From contig JACGWO010000006.1 in NCBI GenBank assembly GCA_034509735.1, positions 7,455,001-7,519,000 on the forward strand: 64,000 nucleotides of DNA, in the 5' to 3' direction. This document shows, in pieces, positions 49,757 to 61,906 of the stretch (position 1 is the first letter of the stretch; every line of letters begins with the position of its first letter). The notes below the pieces were generated by a model. It searched no databases and was not told where the DNA came from. It saw nothing but the letters and a program-made list of their open reading frames with translations. The position numbers and the translations under genes were made by a program. The stretch is from Sesamum alatum. Taxonomy: Eukaryota; Streptophyta; Magnoliopsida; Lamiales; Pedaliaceae.

Positions 49757-52613
49757 TGTAGTGAATGAATCAGATGGATAGTGAGAGAAATTGTGTATTA
49801 CGAAGTCGATGCAAGACTTGGACTCTTTATCATTCATGAATGAAATGAAATGAGAGGGCCTATTTATAGGAGTTGGAAAGGTGTTTCGAATGGACATGTC
49901 CAATCAGAAAAGATGCTTTTGAAAGGTTATGATCTTTCATCCGAATGGACGCATCATTTCACCCAAAGGACATACCATTTAACTTAAATGGACGCATCAT
50001 TTCATCGAAAGGGTTTCACCCAATGAACACATCATTTCAGCCAAAGGACACACCCATTAGGTTGATCAGACACGACCGGATGATGATTGGGACCCATCAA
50101 CCATCATCTTCATGTCACGAGCTGTCATGAGCTATCACTAGCTTGTTATGTGTCACACATCGTAACCAATCACTTGTCACAATTTATTCTTTAATTTATC
50201 ATTCACAATTTTCCAATAATCCCCCACATGAATGAAAATTAATGTATATGAGCATGCAGACACTTAAGAGAGTTTCAACCGAGAAGTCATTGCATCAGGA
50301 TAGGTAGTTTGTGGCTTTGAACCTTCCTTAAGGGAATCATCGAATTTACTTGGCTAATCAGTGAACATGATGTCTTGAACTGTTCAGCCGTTGGTGTAAA
50401 CCAAGACAATAGTACCCTCACAATGCCTTATCTAATATCTTTGGTTCTCACGGTTGAGTCCGTTTTGGCCCTGGACTCCATCTTGAATTCATAAGTGTTT
50501 TACATTTGAAGCAGCCCGTCTTCACACTTATATAGGTGATCTCCTATAATGTTTTTGACTTAGAATAAGAATCATTAAAAGTTTATAGCTTAACCTCTAC
50601 CCTTTTACAACACTTTTTGTCATAGGAATGGGAATGGGTAAAACTCCAAGTGCTTTCCACAATCTTTATAACTTAGTTGTCCCATTGAACCAAGATTTTG
50701 AGATCTTCAGTCAACAAGGTTGGGTTACCGCTATAAAGATCTATTGTCGGGTTTTAATCTCATTCCCCTCGACGAGCAATATACTTGATCTCTAGAAAGG
50801 TCTTTTCTTAATGAATCAATTATCATTTGACTTAATATAGTTAATGAATATAATTTCACTAGAGATCCATTGTCTTATGGTATTATATCTTTGACGTATA
50901 TGTTAGATTTACCATTATACATATTGCTTTGTGCCCTTTCAATAGCCGAATGACCATCACAATGTATCATAATTGCATGCATTTGCTTTTGTCCAACAAG
51001 GAATATACTCCAAAAATTACGAAGCCATTCAGCTTCTTTTCCAGCTTTATCTGAAGCTATAAACCCAAATTCCATAATAGAACAAGTGCTTTCTCTATAT
51101 GCATTAATCTACCAATCATTCTTGAAAATTCAATTCGACCTCGTGTTCACCTTGGTTCTTTGCTAAATGTAGATTTCTATCTACACGAGTCTTAGCAGGT
51201 GAATGGTCATGAACATTGAACTTTCTAGTACAATCTCAACATGATGAGACCATGATAAGAAAAGTCTACAAGACGTTTAGAGATCTTAATCTCTACTATT
51301 ACGTCAGCTAAACCTTATGTTCTATCACATAGATAGATCTATCACACTCGTTGACCTTGAAGTCACTTGACAACATTGTTTGTCAAATTTTCCATGTCAT
51401 TTGTTAGGAGCTTGTTGAAGCCCATACAATGATTTGATGAGTCTATAGACCTTCTTTCCTTGGCCAGGAATGACAAACCCTTCAGGTTGTTCCATGTAGA
51501 TCTCTTCATCTAACTCATCATTCAAGTAATTTTTGAATTTTTTTCATAGCAGAGGTAGCTTTTCAATCATAGCAGCTACTTGGAAGGACTCACTAAGCCT
51601 AATTCCTTCCGCATGCAGATCATTTGGAATTCTTGGACTTGGCTCATTACCATTTTGGAATCCACCATTTTGAATTCCAAGAAATTGAAGACTATGAATT
51701 TCTTCAAACCAGCATCCTCCGTTTTGTATTTCTTTTCCAATGATTCCCAAAGGGCTTTTGCAGTCTTGGCTAAGCTATATATATTGTACAAAGTATTGCT
51801 CAAGGCATTGAGGATGTAGTTTCTACATAGAAAATCCTCATGTCCCCATGCATCAAGAGCAGTCTTTGTTGGAAATCAATCTCCCCCTCAAAACCAACGG
51901 GGTTTTCCTCACTTAAGAACCTAGCTAGGTTCAACGTAGTGATGCAGAATAACATCTTTTGATGCCATCTCTTAAAGTTGTTACCGGAGAATTTCTTCGG
52001 CCTTTCTCCTTGGGCAGCAATCGGTTGTGGCACATTTGCTTGAACAACCATAGTAGCCAGATTAGTAGCAGCAGATCCAGTTACCATAGCCGGATTGGTA
52101 GCAGCAGATCTAGTCACCATAATACACAATAACAGATAGTTGTCTTAAACTTGTAGTGAATGAATGGGATGGATAGTGCAGAAAATTGTGTATTACGAAG
52201 TCGAGGCAAGAGTTGGACTCTTTATCATCCATGAATGAAATGAAATGAGAGGGCCTATTTATAGGAGTTGGAAAGGTATTTCGAATGGGCATGTCCAATC
52301 AGAAAAGATATCATTGAAAGGTTATGACCTTTCATCCGAATGGACGCATCATTTCACCCAAAGGATATACCATTTCACTCAAATGGACGCATTATTTCAT
52401 CCAAAGGGTTTCACCCAATGGAGACATCATTTCAACCAAAGGACACACCCATTAGGTTGATCAGACACGACCGGATGATGATTGGGGCCCATCAACCATT
52501 ATCTTCGTGTCACGAGCTGTCACGAGCTATCACTAGCTTGTTATGCGTCGCACATCGTAACCAATCACTTGTCATGATTTATTCTTTAATTTATCATTTA
52601 CCATTTTCCAACA
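49757..52613 (-). mobile_element. Ty1/copia element, internally deleted, 2.86 kb
   Basis: The two LTRs, 49757-50218 and 52152-52613, are each 462 bases, with ends TGTAGTG and CCAACA (CCAATA in the left copy). An exact AAAAT duplication lies at 49752-49756 and 52614-52618. A polypurine tract, GTGGGGGAT on the minus strand, precedes the 3' LTR at 50219. The interior keeps parts of gag, RT and RNase H only; integrase is missing. A longer solo LTR of the same family is at 61178. Confidence 0.92.
50860..52135 (-). pseudogene. copia gag-pol remnant
   Basis: Minus-strand blocks in order: gag (52129-51544) with KKFSGNNFKRWHQKMLFCIT, LWESLEKKYKTEDAGLKKF and FQVAAMIEKLPLL; then directly a reverse transcriptase piece (about 51520-51410) with EIYMEQPEGFVIPGQGKK and LIKSLYGLQQAP; then an RNase H end (51075-50875) with DKAGKEAEWLRNF and CDGHSAIERAQSNMYNGKS. 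The segment between gag and RT that should hold zinc knuckle, protease and integrase is absent, and most of the RT is lost. Frameshifts occur inside gag near 51800 and 51590. Confidence 0.88.
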
Positions 52614-52618
52614 AAAAT

Positions 52619-53727
52619 TTGGGATAAAACTAAATTTTGGAGACAAGTGAGAGAAAGAAATTATGTAATTTTGTAGATATCAAAAGACTAAGATTAATTC
52701 CGACAAAAAAAATTCATATTTAGGAACAAATGTGTAAAATCATGCGCAATCCCCCTCAAGTGGGCTCGGTGCATGGAATAATAAATCCCACCAAGCCTAG
52801 TGGGGTTTAAGTCATTTTTCCATCTTGATTAATCACAGGACCGAGTGACATAACTCAAACTGATCTAATTACAAGTAAACAAGATATCGACCTGAATGTC
52901 ATGAAATATCTAATCCAATCCCCATAAATAAACAAGTCCTTAACATAAAAGAATCCAAACATAAACAATAACAAAGAAATAGGTATATGTCCCAAGTTTT
53001 GCATAGACATGTTGCTTTCTAAAATCTATACTCTTTAATTACCGAGATAGCTTGATTTTGCGTGCATAAAATGAATTTTTTCAATCTATGGTACTTTCAC
53101 TCTTAGTACACGTTCCGTCTTCTAAATATCCCAAATTTTCTGTTGATTGAGAAGGGAGTTAACCTAGTAAGAGTCGTGTAAGAAGGAACTCATTGACGAG
53201 GAACATTGTCAACGAAGAACAGATTCTACAATCCATTGTACGATCTTTTTAGCTCTTATTTAAGTGCATGCAATATTTTCAAAATAGGAACGGGGATCAA
53301 ATCAAACCAATTATCGGATTATTGGGTTATTGGTCCGATCGATTAAATCGAATAAAAAAAATCGGTTGACTCGGATCATACTATATATATAGCATACCAA
53401 TACATTACATATTAATTGATTAAGTTAAATACAAAATATGTTCAAATAAAAAAACTTTCAAAATTCTCGAAGTAAATTCCATTCAATTAACATCAATAAT
53501 GACTCCCCAATGAAATTTAATAAAAATTACACAAAAATTCAATAATTTATAACATAATATATAAAATGTTATAATTTATTTTCCAAAATTTATAAATTAA
53601 ATAAATTAAAATTTAGCTATATTAAAAAGTCAACAATCAACTTTGTTAAAAACTGAAAGAAATTAATAATTAAAAAATAATAAATAATAACTAATATAAA
53701 ATTAATAATAATTAAAGAAATAATTAA
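52619..53727. other. AT-rich spacer
   Basis: No gene or clear element. The second half, from about 53520, is almost pure A/T. Confidence 0.4.
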
Positions 53728-54048
53728 TAACCATTAAAGCAATTAAAGGAAGCAGCTTATCTTCTCCTTCTCCGTCTTTAATGGTTATTAATTATTCCTC
53801 AAATTATTATTAATTCTATTAATTAAAAGAATAACTAATAACCATTAAAGCAATTAAAGGAGGCAACACATTTTCTCATTCTCCCTCTTTAATGGTTATT
53901 AATTATTTCTTAAATTATTATTTATTCTATTAATTAAAATAAATAATTAATAACCATTAAAGCAATTAAAGGAGGCATCGCATTTTCTCATTCTCCCTCT
54001 TTAATGATTATTAATTATTTCTTAAATTATTATTTATTGTTTTCTGAA
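53728..54048. repeat. Three tandem copies of a 111-bp unit
   Basis: Copies start with TAACCATTAAAGCAATTAAAG at 53728, 53839 and 53951. Each holds the phrase CCATTAAAG and, about 60 bases on, its inverse CTTTAATGG extended by TTATTAATTA, so each unit is itself an imperfect hairpin. The copies differ at only a few positions, which suggests recent duplication. Confidence 0.88.
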
Positions 54049-54714
54049 AAACCATTGTAGTCTCACTCTCTAGTCTCTTTCTTTTTCAAGTTTGCTACTG
54101 ATCTCTCTCTTCTTCTTTATCAAAAAGTTGTCACTCTCTTTTCTCAAAGCCCAAAGGTTTTTTCCCTTTCTTCTGTTTGCCCATTTTTCTAGATCACCGT
54201 CTCATGATACCCAACTGCTCTCAGAGCCGCCACCATCAATCACCCCTCCACCTGCTACTCCCCCCGCCTCCAACTGTCGCCACGACGGACGACTACATCG
54301 GCATCGGTGCGCCGCACTAGTTTTTTTTTTTTTTTTTTTTTGGTTTCTTCTTAATCTAAACCGGTTTGATCGGTCCCGGGTTTGGCCGGTTCTGGTGAGT
54401 TTTGACCGATTCACACCAGATTTGACCTCCGCCGATTTTGTAAGCATATTTGAACTGGAGATATGCCCGGTTCTCGGTCAGACAGGTTGGATCGACCAAC
54501 CGGTATGCGTCTAAAAACATTGCTTACATGCATTGGGCTGGATAATGCACTTATCTAGTCCAATTCGGCGTTTACGATTCTTCTAAGCAGCTCGGAACAA
54601 AATAACCGGGCCTGGTATTGGCCTCTATTATGACCAAATATTAATCCACGCAACTCCTCTGGGATTGTAATCTTGGTGCATAATCCAAGTACCCAAAAGA
54701 TTGATCGAGTTAAA
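54049..54714. other. Spacer with pyrimidine-rich and proline-like open stretch
   Basis: A plus-strand open stretch (54092-54514) exists, but its translation is low complexity (poly-F, poly-P) and resembles no family I know, so it is not called a gene. Confidence 0.35.
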
Positions 54715-56213
54715 TGCAAAAATGGTCCCACACTATAGGCTCCATTGCAAATTTGGTCCCATACTTTACAGAATAGCCAAAACTAGTCCCATAGTTTAAC
54801 ATTTGTTGCAAAACTAGTCCTGCCGTTAAAATTTAAAAGAAAAGGCCACGTGCTTCTCATGTGGCCGTTAGTGTCACCGGCTCTTTAGCTTTTGCAGCAG
54901 GTTAAACGGTAATTAGTAAAAAAAAAAAATACAGAATAAAAGTAAAAACGGGGAGAGAGAAAATCAGATGAACAACTTCCCCAAAATAGAAAACCCTAAT
55001 CCCTAATCCCCTTGTGAAGAATTCTCAGATTTTGACACGAAAAAGAGAGGAGCAGCTGCACAAGGTCTCATTTCCGAGAGAAGATGTTACGGCCTCGCGA
55101 ATTACTAGAATGTCCAACACCAAATTACTGGAATGTTAAGGCCTCGTGTATTATTTTTGTATTTTGTTGTACTTTGTTGTAATTTCTTGTTGTATTTCAT
55201 TGTATTTTGTTGTATTTCTTGTTGTATTTTACTATAATTTTAGCATGCTTCAATCATTTTGATGTATTTGCTATTTCGTCTGTTTTGTGGAATAAATGAT
55301 ATTGGATTAATGATTCTGTTTTTGTGGAATAATGTATTTTCTGTAGTATGTTGTTGTAGTCCCTTCTGTATGTTGTTTCAGTGGAATGTAGTATGTTGTA
55401 ATTTTCTGCATTTTCTGTAGTATGTTGTGGTCCCTTCTTGTTGTTGGTAATGTTGGATTTTTTTAATATTTTTTAAACCAGGGGATGAACAGGCATTGTA
55501 ACTTTTAAAATTCACCATGGGGGTAATTTAAATGATCAACCTACATCAACATATGATGGGGGGATGGTGTCTATTTTTTATTGTGTTGACATGTCAACAC
55601 TTTCAATGAACGTGTTGAATAAATTTGTTGCAGAAATAAGGTATACTGAGAATGTAAAATACTACAGAATTGATGCTCTATATAAATTCAGAGAGAGAAG
55701 ATTTGAAACTGAACTGTGGCAGGTAGTGGGTGGTAAAGGGCCTGAAATTACCCTGTATTTAGATGCTGAAAAAGTATCATCACAATATGAACATACAGAG
55801 GATAGGGTAGATGGGGGAGATGAGATAGAAAGTGAGTTGTTTGACAGTGACTATAACTTAGATGATGGAGATAGTGAGGGAACTGATGATGCACTCTATG
55901 AAAAACATGTAGATAAAGATGTAGAGTGGACAAGGCCAAATGAGGGGGATGAGACTGAACATGAAGTTTCATCTGAGGGAGAAGAGTCTGATACATTGGG
56001 AGTAGTTATGGATTTGATAGTGGTAAAGAATCAGATGATGGGGCGAGGGATAAAAGCTATTTCATATGCATTGTATTGTTTCTTGTGTACTTTATTCATT
56101 CTTTATTGACCACTTTTAATATTTTTGCAGGCAAGGAAAAGAACAAGGTCAGGGATGCCCCACCTTGTTCCTGTTACCAATGCCATTAAGAAGGCAAGTG
56201 ATATTTTATTATG
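54715..56213 (+). mobile_element. 5' part of a Mutator-like element (MULE)
   Basis: Begins with a terminal-style region in which TGGTCCCA-type phrases recur (54725, 54760, 54787, 54815). A leader with TTGTTGTATTTC-like repeats follows at 55150-55450, and then the start of a mudrA-like gene. The sequence is cut at about 56213 by the foldback element. The catalytic transposase part is not present in this window. Confidence 0.65.
55485..56110 (+). pseudogene. MULE mudrA-like transposase, N-terminal PB1-like domain
   Basis: After a splice-like AG at 55480, an ATG at 55485 leads, through one extra base near 55488, into FKIHHGGNLNDQPTSTYDGG. The frame continues to VKYYRIDALYKFRERRFETE, the PB1-like domain found at the N-terminus of many plant mudrA transposases. 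An acidic region (about residues 85-150, many D and E) follows, as is usual in these proteins. The frame appears to shift again near 56005. The exon at 56151-56192 (RKRTRSGMPHLVPV) may belong to it. DDE and zinc-finger parts are missing. Confidence 0.72.
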
Positions 56214-56216
56214 TAC

Positions 56217-58590
56217 ATTGGCAAAATTTCACTTTTGGTCCCACTAGATAGGGCAATTATCACTTTTGGTCCCTCGCTTTACAGGGTCAACACTTTTGGT
56301 CCGAAAACTCTAAAATTATGACATTATTGGTCCCACGCTGTTAAATTTAACGGAAATGACACATGTTGGAGCACGTGCCGTCAATCAATGGTCGTTGACT
56401 TGACCCAAAAATGGCCAAATTCTATTTTACCCCCCTATATTTTCTAAAAATGCTAAAACACCCATGTATTTTATAAATAAGAGAAAAACCCCAACTTTTT
56501 TTTTTTTTTTATAAAAAAAGAGCTCCTTTATGAACTCATTTGACTAAAGTACCTCTCTTGATATTATAAATCACCATCCTTTATTTATTTTATCTTTTAG
56601 ATTTTTTTTGTGAGATCATTTGTATTTTTCTTCCTTCTAAAAACATAAATATTTTTTTCCAAAATATATTTATTTAAATATCAAAATTTCATAAAAGTAT
56701 ATCAAATTTTTTATTTCTTATAATTTAAATTGAAAATTAAATTAGCATCACACAAAAAATTAATATACTAAAGTTTATTTTTAAAATTTAAATGGTAATT
56801 TCTTTTTTAATAACCATTATACTTTATAATGGTAAGTCAATTTTAAATATTATTTATAATAAATAATTTAATTTTTTTAAATATGTAAATTACATGAATA
56901 ATTTAAATTAGTTAATAATATATAATTATTATAATTGATTAATATTTACATTCATATAGATATTTAAATTTGAAAATTAGTATATTACTTTTTTATGTGA
57001 TGCTAATTTAATTTTTCAATATAAATTATAAGAAATAAAAAATATATTTATTTAAGTATACTAAAAAAAATAAATATATTTGTTTTTGAAATATATTTAT
57101 TTAAATATCAAAATGTCATAAAAGTATATCAAATTGTTTATTTCTTATAATTTAAATTGAAAATTAAATTAGCATCACATAAAAAATTAATACACTAAAG
57201 TATATTTTTAAAATTTAAATATCTATATAAATGTACATCTTAATAAATTATAACAATTATATATTATTAACTAATTTGAAAGTATTATTTAAATTTAAAA
57301 TATTTGAATAATTATACATATAAGAAATCATATATATATATATTTATCACTATAATTTAATTTAAATGGTAATTTATTTTTTAATAAGCATTATACTTTA
57401 TAATGTAAGTTAATTTTAAATATTATTTATAATAAATAATTTAATTTGTTTAAATATATGTAAATTACAAGAATAATTTAAATTAGTTAATAATATATGA
57501 TCCGGGTCACTTACCTCGATCTCAAGTGTTCACCTTTTCTGAGTACCCTTGAGCTCGATCTGGCGGGCTTCCCAGACTAGTAACCTGAGAAGAAACAAAC
57601 ACGTTAGGCTAACCGGGAGCGTCCTTGGTGTAGACCCTCCGATGCTTAAGTCAGACACTGGTCGAGATGGTAATATGACGATTAGGTAGGATAATCTGAT
57701 CGAATATCACGAGAATAACTTACCTTAAATGTTGTGGGGTAGGCATATTTATAGCACCAAGTGTCCGTACTTGCATGACCCACGTGGCATCATCCTCCAA
57801 GTCTGAGCTACTTCTGCATCGAGGGTCTAAATCTGGACAGCTGGCACATGGTACGATCCGGGTCGCTAACCCGGGTGGGGTCAAATGGTCCGACCCGTCT
57901 AAGTTGTGCGTGGGTCCAAGGGTCTTCTGGTGATTTTGGGCCATTTTCAGGGGTATATTAGTCCTTTTGTCATAAATTAGGTCACCCCCATCAATATATA
58001 ATTGTTATAATTGATTAATATTACATTCATATAGATATTTAAATTTGAAAATTAGTATATTAATTTTTTATGTGATGCTAATTTAATTTTTCAATATAAA
58101 TTATAAGAAATAAAATTTTTGATATACTTTTATGGTATTTTGATATTTAAATAAATATATTTTGAATAAAAATATTTATATTTTTAGAAGGAAGAAAAAT
58201 ACAAATGATCTCATATAAAGAATCTAAAAATAAAATAAATAAAGGATGGTGATTTATAATATCAAGAGAGGTACTTTAATCAAATGAGTTCAGAAGGGAG
58301 CTTTGTTTTTTTTAAAAAATGGGGGTTTTTTAGCTGATTTTTAAGATAGAAGGGTGTTTTAGCATTTTTAGAAAAATATAGTGGGCTAAAATAGAATTTG
58401 GCCATTTTTGGGCCAAGTCAGCGGCCATTCACTGACGGTACGTGCTCCAACATGTCCATTTCTGTTAAATTTAACGGCGTGGGATCAATAATATCAAAAT
58501 TTTAGTGTTTTGAGACCAAAAATATTGACCCCGCAAAGCGATGGACTAAAAGCGATAACGCCCTGCATTGTCCAAATGCCCTCTATTTTC
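56217..58590. mobile_element. Large foldback element, 1.9 kb plus insertion
   Basis: The left arm from about 56251 and the inverted right arm ending near 58563 match over at least 600 bases. Shared phrases include CACTTTTGGTCC, GTTAAATTTAACGG, AACATGTTGGAGCACGT, AGGATGGTGATTTATAATATC and GATGCTAATTTAATTTTTCAA. The middle has further inverted copies of the AT-rich arm. No coding capacity. The style of the ends is Mutator-like. Outer borders are approximate and no clear target duplication was found. A solo LTR interrupts it at 57498-57993. Confidence 0.82.
57498..57993 (-). mobile_element. Solo LTR, 496 bp, inside the foldback element
   Basis: Ends TGATCCGGG and CCCCCATCA are imperfect inverts. 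A duplication, ATATA, lies at 57493-57497 and 57994-57998. The minus strand carries a TATA box, GCTATAAATATGCC, at about 57744-57757. The GC content and wording differ sharply from the AT-rich arms around it, and the arms continue on both sides. Confidence 0.85.
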
Positions 58591-59639
58591 AACTAAATTG
58601 CATCCAAATTGGCCCACACCATTAACTACTCTGACAGGCTAATAAATGTGTATTTCTCTAATCCAAAAAATTAGAAAAGTGAAAGTAAATAGATTCTAAA
58701 TTCAAAAATCCCACCTTATCCGATACAATGTCCAACTTTTTTCCAGGCCCCTACTATCTTATACATGTTACTAAACATGGCCTTATTAAATTACCCTTTT
58801 ATCGTAGTTTCAGTATTAGATTTTTCAATATTTTGATTGGTTCGTGATATAGCGTAAACTTAACCAACACAATAATAGAATAAAATATCAATTATTTTAT
58901 TCATATTTGAATATAACGGGATTACTCACTCAGTATGCCACAATTCATACCTAGTTTATAGTTCTTCTTTTCTTTCAAAATTGGCACCCCCCAATGAGAA
59001 AAATTGGTCTATTAAAGGCAAGTAGTGACTCTTTACGACCTTAACCCTTGTTCCTTTGTATTGTGCTAAAAATGATTGGTCCACAGAGGGTTGAGAATGT
59101 AATTTCCTATGAGTTTTTTAATGTCCACCATGATTCAAGTCTTTCATGAATGCCCCATCTCATTGATTCTTGCCCTCTAATGAAGACAAACTATATTGGT
59201 AGTTAATGAAAATTTTGTAACTTATTTTCGCTTTTATTTTTTCCCTGTCAACTGTCCCCAAGTCCTAAATATTTGGAAACCAGATATTTGGGAATTGATT
59301 TGCAATCTGCTCTTCTTGGAGGCCCATTTTCTTTCTCTTAGAGTGTTTTTGTGGTCTCAATCTTCCTTAGGTCTCCTTTAATTTCATATATCGAACGTAA
59401 AAGACTCTTATTGCTTTTAGTTTCTTTTTCCAAATTCTTTTTTTTTTAATTATTTCTTCAATAATTTTCGCTTTCCTCACTCGTGTCATAATCATATACG
59501 GGGGAAATGATGTCGAAGCTTCCTCGAAGAGGAGAGGGGTTGACCCTTCCTCAAGGATTTCACCTTGGCTTCGTTGTTCGGAATGAGTTCCAAGGCAAGT
59601 GCTCTAGCCAGGTCTATGGCTGAGGCCTCAATCCAGCCG
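58591..59639. other. Spacer with one arm of a distant direct repeat
   Basis: No gene. About 75 bases at 59010-59085 (GGTCTATTAAAGGCAAGTAG onward) recur at 61949-62025. Confidence 0.5.
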
Positions 59640-60100
59640 AGGTATGCAACTCAACCAACTTGGTCGAAGTGTCATTCGTCTCGACCTGCACACCTCCACC
59701 AAGTTGGTTGAGGTGGTCTTTGCCTTGGCCTAGTTGGCCGAGGCATGCTCTTCGACTTAGTTGGTCGAGGCGAAGCGAAGTTAGTCCAAACATGTTCTTC
59801 GACTTAGTTGGTCAAGGTGAAGCGAAGTTAGTCCAAACATGCTCTTCGACCAAGTTGGTCAAGGAGTTGAAGTTGGTCGAGGAGTGCTTTTCGACCAAGT
59901 TGGTCGAGGCGAGCAAAGTTGGTTGAGGCAAGTTTTTCGCCCAAACTGGTCAAGACGTTGAAGCCGGGATAGGCGAAGCTGGTTGAGGCATCGAAGCTGG
60001 TCGAGAAGTGGTCTTCAACCAAGCTGGTCGAGGCGAAGCGAAGTTGGTTGTGGCATCGATGCTGGCCGAGGCATTTCGAGGCGTCAAAGCCGGTCATCCA
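59640..60100. repeat. Minisatellite rich in TTGGTCGAGG
   Basis: Degenerate units of about 30-60 bases, each with a form of AAGTTGGTCGAGG and a CTTCGAC or GAAGCGAAG phrase, repeated about ten times. GC content is higher than in the flanks. It is open in several frames on both strands because of the repeat, with no protein family match. Confidence 0.82.
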
Positions 60101-61177
60101 ACCGATGCATCACGTGCTCTCTGCTCTATCTCATGCCGGTGGGGATTTTCAAAAACATGGGGTCTTTGCGGATCTTGTGAGGAACTTGTTTTCGTTGAGG
60201 CGGGTTGTGAGGTATGAGAGATTTTTTCCCCTTTCCATGTAATAAGGACTAAGTAACAATACATTTCCATTGTTATATTTAAAACTTTCCAAAAAAACAA
60301 AAATGCAGTACATACAACTGAACTTAGGGATGTCGTTTCAGGATCCTCGAGTTAAGGAACTCCTTTAATAGAGTTCTTGAGTTATATATTGTCTTTTACT
60401 TTCGATATTGTATTATGCACCTTGAGAAAACTTATGATCTCAACTAATTTGTGGGAACTTTGTAGGAATTCTCGGGTTGAGAATGTTTCAAGTTTTAGGG
60501 TGTTGTATTATGCACCAAAAAAAAGTTAATTTAGATTGTTTTAGGAGGTTCAAGCTTTTTCTCTATCTCATCAGTGGCTTATTATTAATCATTTGAGATG
60601 ATGTATACAAAGATAATAAAATTATAGGGTAAATTCTTTATTCCAAGAATTCACTAATACAATTAATCAAGATACTTACACTATTTACGTCTCAAGTGCA
60701 CAACCTTTTCCATTTCATTGTTCTTCATACTTCATTCATTACTTGACATGTGGCTTCTACTCGAAACTGGTCATTTAGGATTGGCGAAACTGAAAGATGT
60801 TTGTGTTTGCTCCTTTCGATGTTGTTACTATGGAGATGCATGGGTGCGGCCCAAACAAAGAATGCATTCGCTTGATGTGGGGGTGCGGGGATGCTCTAAC
60901 GACGGAGACCTGAGGGTGCTTTTGAGTTGGAGACCTAAAAACGTGCACGATCAAGGTGTTGGGAGTGCTCGAGCTTAGGGTACGAAGAGTGCATGTAGTG
61001 GAGAATCGAGGCACGCGGTAGGCAGAAGCTTGTTGCACATATAAAGTGGAGATGCGGGGCACACATGCAATGGAGGCTCAAGATGCTTTCACGATGGGGG
61101 CATAGGGACATGATAATGGTCTAGGTAGAAGGATGCTCTCATGGCTGAGACATGGGATACTCTTGCGACTGAGGCAC
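60101..61177. other. Spacer with weak GC-rich repeats
   Basis: No gene is supported. Between 60830 and 61170 a phrase like GGGGATGCTC...GGAGACC recurs in diverged form, suggesting an old minisatellite. Confidence 0.4.
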
Positions 61178-61906
61178 TGTTGGAAAATGGTGAATGATAA
61201 ATTAAAGGATAAATCGTGACAAGTGATTGGTTACGATGTGTGACACATAACGAGTTCGTGACAGCTCGTGACACGTATATGATGGTTGATGGGCCCCAAT
61301 CATCATCCGGTCGTGTCTGATCAACCTAATGGGTGTATCCTTTGGTTGAAATGATATGTCCACTGGGTGAAACCCTTTGGATGAAATGACGTGTCCATTT
61401 GTGTGAAATGGTATGTCCTTTGGACAAAAGGATGCATCCATTTGAGTTAAATGGTATGTCCTTTGGATTAAAGGATGCATCCATTTGAGTTAAATGGTAT
61501 GTCCTTTGGTGAAATGATGCATCCATTCGGTTGAAAGGTCATAACTTTTCAAAGGCATCTTTTCTGATTGGACATATCCATACGAAACACCTTTCCAACT
61601 CCTATAAATAGATCTCCCATTTTCATTTCATGGAATTCAAACATTCAACTATTCATAGCATTCTTAAGCATACAAAACATTTTAGAGTTTAGCAAGAGAG
61701 TTTCAAGATATCGTTTGGTTCGCCGTTTCTCAAAGTTTGCAGTGCTGCTACTTTGAGATATAAAGTCGTTGTATCTTGGGAGACAAATTGCCAATTCCGT
61801 GAGCACCAGAGCGGGGCAATAATTGTCTTAAAGATAAAGAGTCTAACTCTTGCCTCGACTTTGTAATACACAATTTCCCGCACTATCTAACTCATTCATT
61901 CCTACA
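61178..61906 (+). mobile_element. Solo LTR of the copia family, full length, 729 bp
   Basis: Ends TGTTGGAAAAT and CCTACA. An exact 5-base duplication, GGCAC, lies at 61173-61177 and 61907-61911. It is the same family as the LTRs at 49757 and 52152, in opposite orientation. It keeps a region of about 200 bases after the TATA box (CTATAAATAGATC, about 61602) that both of those LTRs lack. A tandem array of GGATGCATCCATTTGAGTT and AAATGGTATGTCCTTTGG units fills 61370-61530. Confidence 0.93.

Noticed and set aside
54092..54514. Open frame of 140 codons with a hydrophobic start
   Set aside because: Poly-F and poly-P from pyrimidine runs; no recognised domain, and no supporting splice or repeat evidence.
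59660..60300. Overlapping open frames on both strands
   Set aside because: They follow the minisatellite period, not a gene.
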